Shown here in pieces: positions 26,868-37,200 of a stretch of DNA of 64,000 nucleotides. Every line of letters begins with the position of its first letter. Position 1 is the first letter of the stretch. Source of the DNA: Acidobacteriota bacterium (GTDB taxonomy: Bacteria > Acidobacteriota > Terriglobia > Bryobacterales > UBA6623); assembly GCA_016125275.1 (NCBI GenBank), contig WGMB01000003.1, positions 558,001 through 622,000 of the forward strand, in the 5' to 3' direction. Both the position numbers and the translations under genes were made by a program. The notes under the pieces are model-generated. The model was given only the letters and a program-made list of their open reading frames with translations. It did not search any database and was not told where the DNA came from.

Positions 26868-28208
26868 TTAGGGGTAGGTCGGCAGCGTCGGCGCGCCCTG
26901 GGTCACCTCGGCCTCCCAGGCTTCCCATTGGGCGCGCATGGCTTCCAGCTTGTCGGCGTGCTCGGCGGAGAGATCGTGCTGCTCGGCTTGGTCTTCGGCC
27001 AGGTGGAACAGGTGTTCCTGTTCCTTGGGGTCCTTGAGGTACTTCCAGCCGCCTTCCACGACTGCGCGCTGCACCGGCCCCTTGGGGTTCTGGTAGCGGA
27101 AGAAGATCGGCCGCTCCGGCAGCACGCCCGTCCCTTCCAACACAGGCAGCAGACTCACGCCGTCCACGGGACGGTCCGGCCGCGGCGCGTTGGCAATGTC
27201 GAGCGCGGTGGCGAACAGGTCCATCGCGATCGCCGGCGTATCCACGGTGGCGCCGGACAGGAAGTGGCCCGGATACCGCGCGATCAACGTGGAGCGGACG
27301 CCGCCCTCCCACAGCTCGGTCTTGAAGCCTGAGAACGGCGCGTTGCGGGCCACTACGGGCAACCCTCCGTTGTCGCTCATGAAGAAGATGGCGCTCTGGT
27401 CATACAGGCCCACCTTCTTGAGATGGGCGATGACCTCGCCGATCTGCGCGTCGAGCGATTCCACCATCTCGACGAACTTCGCCCGGGTCCGGTTGGTCTG
27501 GCGCGTGAGCTCCTGGTTGCCGGCCGACTCGCGGTCATTGGGCCCCTGGTAGGGGTCGTGCGGCGCGTTGAAGGGCAGATAGAGCAGAAAGGGCCGCTGC
27601 AGATGCCGGTCGATGAAGGCCTTGGCCTCGCCCGCGATCAGCTCCGTCATGTAGCGCTCGTCGGTAATCGGCTCCTCGCCGCTCCACAGGTCGGGATTGC
27701 CGAGCCGGTCGGTGTGGGCGAAGTAGTCGATGTTGCCGGCGACGAAGCCCGTGAAGGCCTCGAAGCCGAAACGCGTCGGAAAGTTCTCCTTGGGATAACC
27801 CAAGTGCCACTTGCCGAAGATGCCGGCCACGTAGCCCGCCTCTTCCAGATAGCTGGGCAGCAGCCGAATCTTGGGATCGAGGCCCACTTCGCGCTCGGAG
27901 ACATAGATCACACGGTCCACGCCCGTGCGCTGTTGGTACATGCCGCTGAGCAGCGCGGCCCGCGTGGGGCTGCAAACCGGCGCGTTGGAGTAGGCGTGGG
28001 TAAAGCGGACGCCTTCGGCGGCCAGCAGGTCGAGATTCGGCGTATGGATGTCCGGCGCGCCGGTCACGCCCAGGTCGCCGTAGCCCAGATCATCGGCCAG
28101 AATGATCACGATATTCGGGGCCCGGCCGGCGGCTTGCTCCCGCGCGGGGGGTTCGCCGCCGCAGGCAAACAGGGTCAGGGCGACGACAATTGCTGGGAGC
28201 CAACGCAT
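26868..28208 (-). CDS. Sulfatase (arylsulfatase family) lipoprotein
   Basis: The 446-residue protein has a lipoprotein signal with lipobox LFAC (Cys16). It then has the sulfatase active site: the metal-binding Asp39/Asp40 pair in ILADDLGYGDLG and VCSPTRAALLSGM, whose Cys79 would be converted to formylglycine (Cys-type, CSPTR). GKWHLGYP and SDNGG supply further ligands. It hydrolyses sulfate esters, probably of polysaccharides, in the envelope. No formylglycine-generating enzyme is seen in the window. The start lies eight bases after the DMT transporter stop; a TATAAT on the minus strand overlaps that stop, seven bases before the ATG. It may therefore have its own leaderless promoter. Confidence 0.95.
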   Translation of the reverse strand: MRWLPAIVVALTLFACGGEPPAREQAAGRAPNIVIILADDLGYGDLGVTGAPDIHTPNLDLLAAEGVRFTHAYSNAPVCSPTRAALLSGMYQQRTGVDRVIYVSEREVGLDPKIRLLPSYLEEAGYVAGIFGKWHLGYPKENFPTRFGFEAFTGFVAGNIDYFAHTDRLGNPDLWSGEEPITDERYMTELIAGEAKAFIDRHLQRPFLLYLPFNAPHDPYQGPNDRESAGNQELTRQTNRTRAKFVEMVESLDAQIGEVIAHLKKVGLYDQSAIFFMSDNGGLPVVARNAPFSGFKTELWEGGVRSTLIARYPGHFLSGATVDTPAIAMDLFATALDIANAPRPDRPVDGVSLLPVLEGTGVLPERPIFFRYQNPKGPVQRAVVEGGWKYLKDPKEQEHLFHLAEDQAEQHDLSAEHADKLEAMRAQWEAWEAEVTQGAPTLPTYP

Positions 28209-28215
28209 AGGCAAG

Positions 28216-28221
28216 ATTATA
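28216..28221 (-). promoter_or_regulatory. -10 element (TATAAT) before the sulfatase gene
   Basis: A perfect TATAAT on the minus strand overlaps the stop codon of the upstream gene and ends seven bases before the ATG at 28208. Transcription would start at the first codon. Confidence 0.5.
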
Positions 28222-29122
28222 CGGGGCCGCCGCCGATGGGCTGGCGCGGCGGCCGGCGGACCTCCTGCCAAGCCAGGCCCGCGAAGATCAGCGCGGCGCC
28301 CAGCAGCGTGTTCGGACCGATCGTCTCGCCCGCGATGAAGACGCCGGCGGCCGTCCCCGCGATCGGTTGCAGAAACAGGCTCAACGCCAGCTTCTGCACC
28401 GGCGCCGTCCGCAGCAGCCAGTACCACACCGAGTAGCCGAAGACCGACGCGCCGGCTCCCAGGTACACGATCGAGATCCACGCCCTGGGGCTGACTTGGG
28501 CCCACGCCACCTCATCCCACACGCCGAAGTAGACCGCGCAGCCCGCGATGAACCCGGCCGTCTTGAGCAGCCCCATCGTCACCACCGGGTCGTAGCTCTT
28601 GGCCAGCCGCGCCCCGGCGATGGTCACCGACACCTCGCACAACATCGCCCAAAAGTACAACCCGTTGCCCAACAGCCGGTCGGAGGCCGTCGCCGAGCCC
28701 GCCTCTCCCAAACCCGACAGGACCAGAACGCCCGTCAAGCTCAGCAGCCCCGCCGCAATCGTCCGCCCGCCCAGCTTCTCGCCCAGCAGCAGCGCCGCGA
28801 ACAGCACCGTCACCAGCGGCTCCATCGCCACCAGAATCGAGATATCCAGCGCCTGCGTATGGCGCAGGCTGGCCACCTGCAAGCTGGGCGAGACGGTGAA
28901 GTTGACGGCGCCCAGGGCGATCATCCACAGCCAGTCCCGGCGGGGATACCGCGGGATGCCGCGGCGCACGAAGATCGGCAGGAAGACCAGTGAGGCGACG
29001 CCGTAGCGCAAAATGACGACCGCGCCCACCGGCATCTCCGCGCCGGCGAACTTCATCGCCACGTAGCTGCCCGCCCAGATCGACTGCGCGGCGGCCAACC
29101 ACAGCCAGATGCGGACGTTCAA
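28217..29122 (-). CDS. EamA/DMT-superfamily transporter
   Basis: About 301 residues with ten hydrophobic helices and two EamA repeats (first about 10-140, second about 155-290). Signature segments are AGSYVAMKFAGAEMP, ILRYGVASLVFLPIF, VASLRHTQALDISILVAMEPLVTVLFAALLLGE and FLQPIAGTAAGVFIAGE. The family exports or imports small metabolites; the substrate is unknown. The start is the TTG at 29122, just after GTAGG; the frame extends far upstream without membrane helices and is rejected there. It is divergent from an enolase-superfamily gene and followed by the sulfatase gene. Confidence 0.88.
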   Translation of the reverse strand: MNVRIWLWLAAAQSIWAGSYVAMKFAGAEMPVGAVVILRYGVASLVFLPIFVRRGIPRYPRRDWLWMIALGAVNFTVSPSLQVASLRHTQALDISILVAMEPLVTVLFAALLLGEKLGGRTIAAGLLSLTGVLVLSGLGEAGSATASDRLLGNGLYFWAMLCEVSVTIAGARLAKSYDPVVTMGLLKTAGFIAGCAVYFGVWDEVAWAQVSPRAWISIVYLGAGASVFGYSVWYWLLRTAPVQKLALSLFLQPIAGTAAGVFIAGETIGPNTLLGAALIFAGLAWQEVRRPPRQPIGGGPV

Positions 29123-29163
29123 ACCTACAGTTTGCCCCAGGAGTGCGGCGGCGCGCGATCCGC

Positions 29164-29169
29164 TACAAT
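29164..29169 (+). promoter_or_regulatory. -10-like element before the first enolase-superfamily gene
   Basis: TACAAT (29164-29169) ends 22 bases before the ATG at 29192, in the divergent gap with the DMT transporter. Confidence 0.35.
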
Positions 29170-29191
29170 CTGCCCCGGAAGCCTCCTCGCC

Positions 29192-30328
29192 ATGCCCGCG
29201 ACCCGCAGCCTCGCCAAACGTCTTCGCCTCGCCGCCCTGGCCGCCGCGCCGCCGCCGCAAGCGCCCGCCCGCCGTCCCGACCTGGCGATTCGCGGCCTCG
29301 ACGCCTGGGCGGTCGCCGAGCCCGAGGGCGGACGCGCCTACGTGGTCGTGAAGGTCTCCACCGACGGCGGCCCGGACGGCTGGGGCGAGACCCGCGCCGC
29401 GCCCGACGCCGAGACCGCCGTGGCGGCTTTCCGGCAGGCCGAGGCCACGCTGCGCGGGCGGGACGCCCTGGCCGCCGAAGCCACTCGTCGTCTGCTGGCC
29501 GGTGAGCCGGCCGGCGTACGCGCCGCCGTGGACATGGCCCTGCTCGACATCCAGGGTAAAGTCGCCAAGGCGCCGGGCTACGACCTGCTCTCCGGACGCA
29601 CCCGCGACAAAGCCCGGGCCCTGGCGATCCTCGAGCGCGACGAGGACCTCGATCTGGCGCGCCGCATGGGCTTTCGGGCCTTCTCCGCCCCGGTGGAGAT
29701 CCCCGCCGGTCCCACCCGCGGCCGAGCCTTTTACGAGCAAACCTTCGAGCGCCTGCAAGGCCTCCGCCGGGCCGGCGAGGATCTCGTGCTGGACTGCCGC
29801 GGCGAGACCACGGCCGCCGAGGGCGCCGCCCTGGCCGCGCGTTTCGAGCAGTTCCACCTGCTGTGGATCGACGAGCCGGCCGGTGAGATCAACGAGGAGG
29901 CCCTGCGGAAGATCAGCGACCAGTCGACCACGCCGGTTGGCTGGGGCCGCTCGATCGTCGACAACGCCGAGTTCCAGGACCTGCTGCGGCTGCAAGCCAT
30001 CGACGTGTTTCGGCTCGACGTGGCCGTGCACGGGGTGCGCTACGCCCGGCGGGCGGCGGCGCTGGCCGAAGCCCACTACACCGCCATAGCGCCGTTCTCG
30101 CGCGGCGGCCCCATCGCCACGGCCGCCGCCCTGCAGGTGGCGGCCTCCACCCCGAACTTCTTCGCCCTCGACGTTCCTTTCGCCCGAAGCGAACGCGATC
30201 GCAAGATGCGAACCGAGATTGCGGGCGACGGGCTGGAGCGTCCGCGGGAGGGCTTTCTGGCGCTGCCGGAAGGGCCGGGGCTGGGCGTAGAGGTGGACGA
30301 AGGGGCCTTGCGCCGCTACGCCCTGTAG
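29192..30328 (+). CDS. Enolase-superfamily (MR/MLE-like) protein with changed active-site residues
   Basis: The 378-residue protein follows the mandelate racemase/muconate lactonizing enzyme layout: an alpha/beta cap (about 30-130), a VDMALLDIQGKVA segment and a TIM barrel. The first metal ligand (LDCRGE) and the second (WIDEP) are present. The third site reads VGWGRS instead of the usual GE motif (Glu to Arg), the barrel lysine motif reads AFSAP instead of a KxK type, and the late APHN-type histidine is absent. It may be catalytically inactive or use a different chemistry. It is 17 bases upstream of a normal-looking paralogue. Confidence 0.8.
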   Translation: MPATRSLAKRLRLAALAAAPPPQAPARRPDLAIRGLDAWAVAEPEGGRAYVVVKVSTDGGPDGWGETRAAPDAETAVAAFRQAEATLRGRDALAAEATRRLLAGEPAGVRAAVDMALLDIQGKVAKAPGYDLLSGRTRDKARALAILERDEDLDLARRMGFRAFSAPVEIPAGPTRGRAFYEQTFERLQGLRRAGEDLVLDCRGETTAAEGAALAARFEQFHLLWIDEPAGEINEEALRKISDQSTTPVGWGRSIVDNAEFQDLLRLQAIDVFRLDVAVHGVRYARRAAALAEAHYTAIAPFSRGGPIATAAALQVAASTPNFFALDVPFARSERDRKMRTEIAGDGLERPREGFLALPEGPGLGVEVDEGALRRYAL

Positions 30329-30345
30329 CGAAAGGAGCGATGGCG

Positions 30346-31641
30346 ATGAATCGACGACACTTTTTCGGCGGCGCCCTGCTGGCCTCCGCCTCCGCGGCCA
30401 TCGGACGCGGCGCCGACTCCTGCGGCTGCGCTCCCGCTCCGGCCGCGGCTCTGCCGCAAGCCTCGCCCGGCAAGCTGCGCATCACCGGCTTCAAGACCTT
30501 CGGTGTGACGTGGGAGGACGACTCCGACCGCCCCTATGTCTTCGTCAAGCTCGAAACCAACGAGGGCGTGGTCGGCTGGGGCGAGGCGACGCTCGAAGGC
30601 AAGGCCGGCGCGGTCATGCAGACGATCGACGACCTCCAGCAGTTCTTCGTCGGCGCAGACCCCTTGCGCGTGGAGCACATCTGGCAGGACATGTACATCC
30701 ACGCTTTCTACCGCGCCGGACCGATCTTGGGCTCGGCCATCGCCGGCATCGACCAGGCGCTGTGGGACCTGCGCGGCAAGATCCTCGGCCAGCCCGTCTA
30801 CCGGCTGCTGGGCGGGCCGGTCGAGCCCAAGGGCGTGCGCGGCTACTATCACACCCAGGCCAACACCCGCGAGCAGTTGGAGCAGGTGCGCGAGCAGGCC
30901 GACGAGCTCGGCGTCACGGCCTTCAAGAGCGGCATCCCCGGCTATTACGAATGGATCGAGACCAACGAGGCCATCTCGGCCGCCGTGGGACGCATGCAGA
31001 TGCTGCGCGAAGGCCTGGGGGACGACATCGACATCGGCGTCGACTTCCACGCCAAGACCAGTCCGGCGGTGGCGTCGATCCTGTGCAAGGAAGTCGAGCC
31101 GCTCAAGCTGATGTTCATCGAAGAGCCCTGCCCTCCGGAAAACTACCGCGCCATGTCGAAAATCGCCCGCCGTACCACCACGCCCATCGCCACCGGCGAG
31201 CGGCTGGTGGGCCACTACTCGGTGCAACAACTGCTCGAGGACGGCGCGGTCGACATCCTGCAATGCGACATCAACCACGTGGGCGGCATCACCGCACTGT
31301 GGAAGGTGGCGGCCATGGCCGAGGCCTCCGGCTGCATGCTCGCGCCGCACGCCTGCGAAGGCCCCATCGGCGGCATGGCCACCCTGCACGTGGACGCCTC
31401 CGCGCCCAACTTCATCGTGCAGGAGATCTGCTCCGGCGTCGAGCCGACCTTCAAGGAGAAGCTCTGGGAGGAGTGGCTGGGCTTCCCGGCCATGCGCATG
31501 GTCGACGGCTACTTCCCCCTGCCGGACAAGCCCGGCCTGGGCTTCGAGATGAACGAAGCCGCCCTGGCCAAGAAGCCCTTCCGCGGAACCAAGCCGATGG
31601 CCCGCGTCTTCCATGAAGACGGCAGCGTCGCGGCCTGGTAG
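30346..31641 (+). CDS. Enolase-superfamily dehydratase (galactonate dehydratase-like), Tat-type signal
   Basis: About 431 residues. The start has MNRRHFFGGALLASAS, a twin-arginine-like signal. The MR/MLE domain shows FKSGIPG (barrel lysine), VDFHAK (first metal ligand), MFIEEP (second) and ATGERL (third), all intact, then APHACEGPIG. The closest group is D-galactonate/altronate-type acid sugar dehydratases. ATG 30346 is chosen over 30340 because AAAGGAG then lies eight bases away. The gene follows the altered paralogue in one operon. Export of an enolase-superfamily enzyme is uncommon but typical of this lineage. The exact acid sugar is unknown. Confidence 0.88.
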   Translation: MNRRHFFGGALLASASAAIGRGADSCGCAPAPAAALPQASPGKLRITGFKTFGVTWEDDSDRPYVFVKLETNEGVVGWGEATLEGKAGAVMQTIDDLQQFFVGADPLRVEHIWQDMYIHAFYRAGPILGSAIAGIDQALWDLRGKILGQPVYRLLGGPVEPKGVRGYYHTQANTREQLEQVREQADELGVTAFKSGIPGYYEWIETNEAISAAVGRMQMLREGLGDDIDIGVDFHAKTSPAVASILCKEVEPLKLMFIEEPCPPENYRAMSKIARRTTTPIATGERLVGHYSVQQLLEDGAVDILQCDINHVGGITALWKVAAMAEASGCMLAPHACEGPIGGMATLHVDASAPNFIVQEICSGVEPTFKEKLWEEWLGFPAMRMVDGYFPLPDKPGLGFEMNEAALAKKPFRGTKPMARVFHEDGSVAAW

Positions 31642-31656
31642 CTCGCCTACTCCGGC

Positions 31657-33102
31657 TCAGTAGACCGGGCGGGGCATCTCCGAAGCGTCCCAGCCGCCGC
31701 CCAGCGCCTTGATCAGAGCCACGCTCGCCAGAATCCGGCGGCGGCGGATGTCGATCATGCGCCGCTCGCTCACGAGCTCGACCGTCTGGGCGGAGAGCAC
31801 TTGCAAGTAGGTGTCCACGCCGCCTTGGTAGCGGTTGGTGGCCAGTTGCAGGGATTCGCGCGCCGCGGCCACGGCTTCGGCTTGCTGCCGCTCTTCGGTC
31901 TCCAGCACCCGCAGCGTCGCGAGGTTGTCTTCCACCTCTTGGAAGGCCGTCAGCACCGTCTGGCGGTACTCGGCCACGGTCACGTCGTACTCGGCGACCG
32001 CGCCCTCCTCCACGGCATCGCGGCGCCCTCCGTCGAACAGAGGGACCGCCGCGGTGGTTCCGAGCGACCACAGCCGGCTGGGCCAGGTGAACCAGTTGAG
32101 CAGGGACGTGCCCGTCATGCCGATGCCGCCGCTGAGGCTGACCGTCGGATAGAACGCCGTGCGGGCGATGCCGATGCGCTGGTTGGCGGCGGAGGTCCTG
32201 CGTTCGGTGGCGGCGATGTCGGGCCGCCGCTCCAGCAACTCGGACGGCACGCCCACCGGAATCGCCGGAGGCTCCGGCAGCTTGCCGTCTCCCGCGGCCA
32301 CGGCGAGATCGGCCGGGGGTCTGCCGGTCAGCACGGCCACGGCGTGCTCGTGCTGGGCTCGGGCGACTTCCAGGTCCGTCAGCTCGGCGCGCGCGGACTC
32401 GAGCTGCGCCTTGGCCTGGCTCACATCCGCCTTGGGAGCCACGCCGCCCTCGAAGCGGTGGGTGGTGGTTACGAGCATCTCCTGGAACGCCGCCAGGGTC
32501 TCGGTCAGCAGGGCGCTCTGCGCCTCCGCCGCCCGCAGCTCGAAGTAGCTCAGGGCCAGCTCGGCTTGCAGGCCCAGGCGAGCCGTCTGCATCTCCGCCG
32601 TGGAGGCCTGCACCTCGTCGCGGCGGGCCTCGATGGTCTTGCGCACCCGGCCCCAGAAATCGACCTCGTAGGTGAAGTCGATCGGAAAGGTGAGGTTCGG
32701 CGAGTCCGAGGGCCTGGAAGTCGGGAAGCCCGGCCGATGCCCCGAGTACCGCAGGCCCCCGACACCGGGCGACGGCACGAACGTCGGATACCTGCTCGAG
32801 CGGCTCACCAGGATGGCCGACCGCGCCTGCCGCAAGCGCGCCTCGGCTGCCTGCAGCGTCTGGTTGCCCGTCGCCACCTGCTCTTCGAGCTCGTTGAGCC
32901 GTTCGTCGTCGAAGACCTCCCACCAGCCCGAGCGCTCAAGGTGGTCGCCGGGTTGGGCTTCTTTCCAGCCCTGAGCGGTCTCAAAGGAGGGCGGCGCCGG
33001 CTCCTTGTAGGCCGCGGGCGTCGCCACCGGCGGCTGCACGTACGGCGGCCCGACGGCGCAGCCGCTCAGCAAGGCCAAACCGATGCAGACAAACCGTCTC
33101 AA
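31657..33102 (-). CDS. Outer-membrane efflux lipoprotein (TolC/NodT family)
   Basis: The 481-residue protein has lipobox LLSGC (Cys15) and then two OEP repeats: GNQTLQAAEARLRQARSAILVSRSSRYP in the first half and GIARTAFYPTVSLSGGIG in the second. It forms the outer-membrane channel of a tripartite RND pump. The start is TTG 33102, overlapping the stop of the adaptor gene (TTGA), so translation is probably coupled. It is the third gene of the operon transcribed from 37447. Confidence 0.95.
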   Translation of the reverse strand: MRRFVCIGLALLSGCAVGPPYVQPPVATPAAYKEPAPPSFETAQGWKEAQPGDHLERSGWWEVFDDERLNELEEQVATGNQTLQAAEARLRQARSAILVSRSSRYPTFVPSPGVGGLRYSGHRPGFPTSRPSDSPNLTFPIDFTYEVDFWGRVRKTIEARRDEVQASTAEMQTARLGLQAELALSYFELRAAEAQSALLTETLAAFQEMLVTTTHRFEGGVAPKADVSQAKAQLESARAELTDLEVARAQHEHAVAVLTGRPPADLAVAAGDGKLPEPPAIPVGVPSELLERRPDIAATERRTSAANQRIGIARTAFYPTVSLSGGIGMTGTSLLNWFTWPSRLWSLGTTAAVPLFDGGRRDAVEEGAVAEYDVTVAEYRQTVLTAFQEVEDNLATLRVLETEERQQAEAVAAARESLQLATNRYQGGVDTYLQVLSAQTVELVSERRMIDIRRRRILASVALIKALGGGWDASEMPRPVY

Positions 33103-34286
33103 CGGCCGGCCTCCGCGCCTTCTCCCACGCGCACGGCCATGCCGCTGACGAGCGAATCGGAAGGATCGGCGATCACCTGGTCTCCCAGCTCCAGGCCGGA
33201 CGTGACCTCCACGGTCCGCCCGTAGTCGCGCCCGATCGTGATCGGCTTCAGCTCGGCCTTGCCGCCCTCCACCACCGCCACCCGCAACCCCTCGGAGCGA
33301 AACATCAACGCCGTGGCGGGGATCGTCAGCGCGCTGGCCTGGCCCGACAGCGTCAGGTGCAGCGTGGCGTAGGAGCCGGGCAGCAGTCGGCCGTCCTTGT
33401 TGTCCACATCGAACTCCGTACGTAGCGTGCGCGCCACCGGGTCAATGGCGTTCGAGGTGCGTACCAGCCGTCCGTGGAACCGGCTGCCTGGAAACTCCTG
33501 CAAGGTGATCTCGGCGCTCACGCCGGGCCTCGCCGAGCCCGCGTAGGCTTGCGGCACGTTCACATAGACCCGCAGGCGATCCATCGACGACAGATGGAAC
33601 AGCTCCGTGTTGTCGCCGGCGGCCACCAGCGCGCCGATGTCCGTGTTGCGCGCGGTGATGAAGCCCGAAAACGGCGCGACGATGCGCTGGAACGACTGGA
33701 GGTCCTCCAGGCGCTTGACGTTCGACGCCGCGGCGTCGAAGCGAGCGATCTGCACCTGCCAGGCCGCCGCCTTCTCGTCGGTCTCCTGCCTCGAAACCGA
33801 GTTCGTCTCCAGCAGCGACTTCCAGCGCTCGGCGGTCGATTTCGCCAGCTTGAGGCTGGCTTCGGCGGTCGCCATCTCGGCCCGCGCCTGCTGGAGCTGC
33901 TTGTCCACCTCCGGCGCCTCGATCTCCGCCAGCAGGTCTCCCTCCTCGACGCGCGACCCGATGTCGAAATACCAAGCCCTCAGGTAACCGTTGGTGCGGG
34001 CGAAGATCGGCGTGTCGCGATAGGGCTGCAGGATGGCCGGCAACGAGATCTCCTCGACCGGCGAGCCCAGCTCCGGCGTGACGACGTTGACGGTCAGCTC
34101 GGCGGCTTCGTCGGTGGCTCGGCGCAGTGATTCGGCGGCGGCGACGCGTTCATCGATTCCCGCCGAGACCTTGTAGCCGATGACCCCGGCCAGAACGACG
34201 GCCAGGATCGCCGCGGCGAGCAGCGGGCCTCGGCTCCGCCGCCGCGCGGACGCGCCCGTGGTTTGGTGTGCAGTCGCGGCGTTCAA
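33099..34286 (-). CDS. RND efflux adaptor (membrane fusion protein, HlyD/AcrA family)
   Basis: About 395 residues. One N-terminal membrane anchor (PLLAAAILAVVLAGVIG) is followed by the lipoyl/barrel-sandwich half-motif (PIFARTNGYLRAWYFDIGSRVEEGDLLAEIEAPEVDKQLQQAR), a helical hairpin and the beta-barrel IVAPFSGFITARNTDIGALV. It connects the inner-membrane pump to the outer-membrane channel. TTG 34286 has an excellent GAGGAGG Shine-Dalgarno sequence six bases upstream and overlaps the pump stop as TTGA. The frame open to 34739 is a shadow of the pump gene. Confidence 0.94.
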   Translation of the reverse strand: MNAATAHQTTGASARRRSRGPLLAAAILAVVLAGVIGYKVSAGIDERVAAAESLRRATDEAAELTVNVVTPELGSPVEEISLPAILQPYRDTPIFARTNGYLRAWYFDIGSRVEEGDLLAEIEAPEVDKQLQQARAEMATAEASLKLAKSTAERWKSLLETNSVSRQETDEKAAAWQVQIARFDAAASNVKRLEDLQSFQRIVAPFSGFITARNTDIGALVAAGDNTELFHLSSMDRLRVYVNVPQAYAGSARPGVSAEITLQEFPGSRFHGRLVRTSNAIDPVARTLRTEFDVDNKDGRLLPGSYATLHLTLSGQASALTIPATALMFRSEGLRVAVVEGGKAELKPITIGRDYGRTVEVTSGLELGDQVIADPSDSLVSGMAVRVGEGAEAGR

Positions 34287-37200
34287 GCGACCTCCTCTTC
34301 TCCGGCGGTCGCCGGCTTTGCTCTCTGACGGCCGTGCAGCAGCGCAAACACGGCCGGGACGAACAACAGGGTCGCCACGGTGGCGCAGGCCAAACCGCCG
34401 ATCACGGCACGGCCCAGCGGCGCGTTCTGCTCGCCGCCCTCGCCCGCGCCCAGCGCCATGGGAATCATGCCGATGAGCATCGCCAGAGCCGTCATCAGCA
34501 CCGGCCGGAAGCGCGTGTAGCCGGCCTCGGCCGCCGCTCGGATGGCGTCGCCGTGCTCCTGCAGCCGCTCCTTGGCGAACGAGACCACCAGAATGCTGTT
34601 GGCCGTCGCGACGCCCATGCACATGATCGCGCCCATCAAGGCCGGCACGCTCAACCGCGTGTCGGTCAGGAACAAGCCGAGCTCGATGCCGGCCAGCGCC
34701 GCCGGCAGCGCCATCACGATGATGAACGGGTCCAGCCACGACTGGAAGTTCACCACGATCAGCAGGTACACCAGCACGATCGCGCCCAACAGTCCGGCCG
34801 CCAGCCCGGCGTAGCTCTCGCGCATGGTCGCCAACTGGCCCATCACCGAGATCGTGCTGCCGCGGGGCAGCGAGGCGCGGTGCTTCTCCACGATGCTCTC
34901 CACGTCCCGGCCCACCGCGGCCAGGTCCCTGTCCTGCACCGAGGCGTAGAGGTTGAGCGTGCGGCGGATGTTGTAGTGGGTGACCACCGCCATCTCCGCG
35001 CCCCTATGGATGTTCGCGTAGCCGGCCAGCACCTCTTGGTGCGACTGCTGGGGCGCGCCGACGGGAATGTTGCGCAGCGAATCGAGCGAGTCCATCTCAT
35101 ACTGCGGCGCCTGCGTCACCAGGTTGTAGTTCACGCCGTTGACGGGGTTGAGGTAGTAGCTCGGCGCGGTCTGGTAGCTGCCGCTGAGCGCCACGAGCAT
35201 GCTGGTGGCGATGTCGAACTGCGTCAGCCCGGCCTGCAAAGCCTTCACCCGGTCCACGTCCACCCGCAGCTTGGGGTAGTCGAATCGCTGGTGCATGCGC
35301 GCGTCCACCAGCCCCGGCACGTGCCGCAAGTCGGCCAAAATCTCGTTGGCCACCACGCGGTTCTCCTCGATGCTCTTGCCCTCGATCTGCACGTTGATCG
35401 GCGCCGGCGTGCCGAAGTTCAGGATCTGCGTCACCATGTCGCCCGGCAGGAAGTAGAAGGTCGCCGAGGGGAACTCGCGCGGCAGGACCTTGCGCAGCTC
35501 GCGCACATAGTCCTCAGTCGGCCGATGGTCCGGCTTCAAGGACACGATGATGTCCGCGTCCGCCGGACCGATGATGCCCGAGCTGTTGTAGGTGAGGTTG
35601 ATCGAGCTGTAGGGGATGCCGATGTTGTCGACGATGCCCTCGATCTCCTCCGGCGGCACCACGCGGCGGATCGAGCCCTCCACCAGGTCGCACAAACGAG
35701 CCGTCTCCTCGATGCGCGTCCCCGTGCGGGCGCGCACGTGCAGCGTGAACTGGCCGGCGTCGGAGGTCGGGAAGAAGTCCTGCCCCAGCCAAGGATTCAG
35801 CAGCACCGCCGACGAGCAGACCAGCAACGCCAGCGGAACGTAGACCCAGCGGACGCGGATCAGCAGCTCCAGCGCATCCCGGTACGCCGCGCGGACGGCC
35901 TCGAAGCCCGCCTCGAACGTCCGGTGGAACAGCGTGAACGGGTTCAGCGAGCCGGCTTCCGGCCGGCCCTTCGCCTTGAGCAGGAACATCGCCAACGTCG
36001 GCACGAGCGTCCGCGAGAGAATGTAGCTGGCGAGCATCGCGAAAATCACGGCCATCGCCAGCGGCACGAAGAGCTGTCCCGCCACGCCGCCCAGGAAGAA
36101 CATGGGCAGGAAGACGATGCAGATGCACAGCGTGGAGACCAGGGCAGGCACCGAAATCTGGGCCGCGCCCTGCAGGATGCTCTCCCGCAGGTTGTGCCCT
36201 TCCTCGAGAAAGCGCTCGATGTTCTCGATGGTGACCGTGGCGTCGTCCACCAGAATGCCGACGGCCAGCGCCAGCCCGCCCAACGTCATGATGTTGATCG
36301 TCTCGCCCAGAAAGCCCAGGACGATCACTGACGACAGCACCGACAGCGGAATCGAGATGGCGATGATCAGCGTGCTGCGCCAACTGCCCAAGAACAGCAG
36401 GATCATCAGGCCCGTCAGCGCCGCCGCGATCACGCCCTCGTGGACCACGCTGTCGATGGCGGCCTGCACGAACACCGACTGGTCGGCGAAGGGCTGCATC
36501 CGGAGCTGGGGCGGAAGCGTTTCCGCTACCACCGGCAGCATCTTGCGGATGCCCTCCACCACTGAGATGGTCGAGGCGTTACCGGACTTGAGCACCGTCA
36601 TCAAAGAGCCGCGGCGGCCGTCCTGGCGCACGGCGTTGGTCTGCGGCGCGAAGCCGTCGGCCACGTGCGCCACGTCGCGCATCAGAATCGGCGTCCCATT
36701 GGCGACGCGGACCGGCAAGTTGTTGAGCTCTTCGATGCTTTGGGCGCTGGCGTTAAGGCCGATCGAGTACTCCAGGTCGCCGATCTTGGCCGTGCCCGAC
36801 GGCAGCACCAGGTTCTGCTGCGCCAGCGCGCTCACGACATCGGCCGCCGAGACGCCCTTCGCCTGCATCCACCCGGCGTTCAGATTCACGCGGACCTGCC
36901 GCTGCCTGCCGCCGTAGGGGTACGGCACGGCGGCGCCGGGCACGGTGATCAGCCGAATGCGGACGAAGTTCAGCCCGAGGTCGTTGAGCTCCGTCTCGGT
37001 GAGTCCTTCGCCGGAAAGCCCGATCTGCAAAATCGGAACGGTCGCAGCGTTGTAGTTGATGACGAGCGGCGGCGTGATCCCGGGCGGCAGCCGCTTGACG
37101 ACGTTCTGCGAGATCGCGCCGATCTGGGCGTTGGCTTTGTCCGTGCTCGCGCCGGGCTGCAGGAAGACCTTGACGATGGCATACCCGTTGATCGTGGTGG

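Noticed and set aside
34268-36331. Plus-strand open frame of about 690 codons inside the RND pump
   Set aside because: It is rich in Arg, His and Gln with no domain, and is opposite an obvious RND gene.
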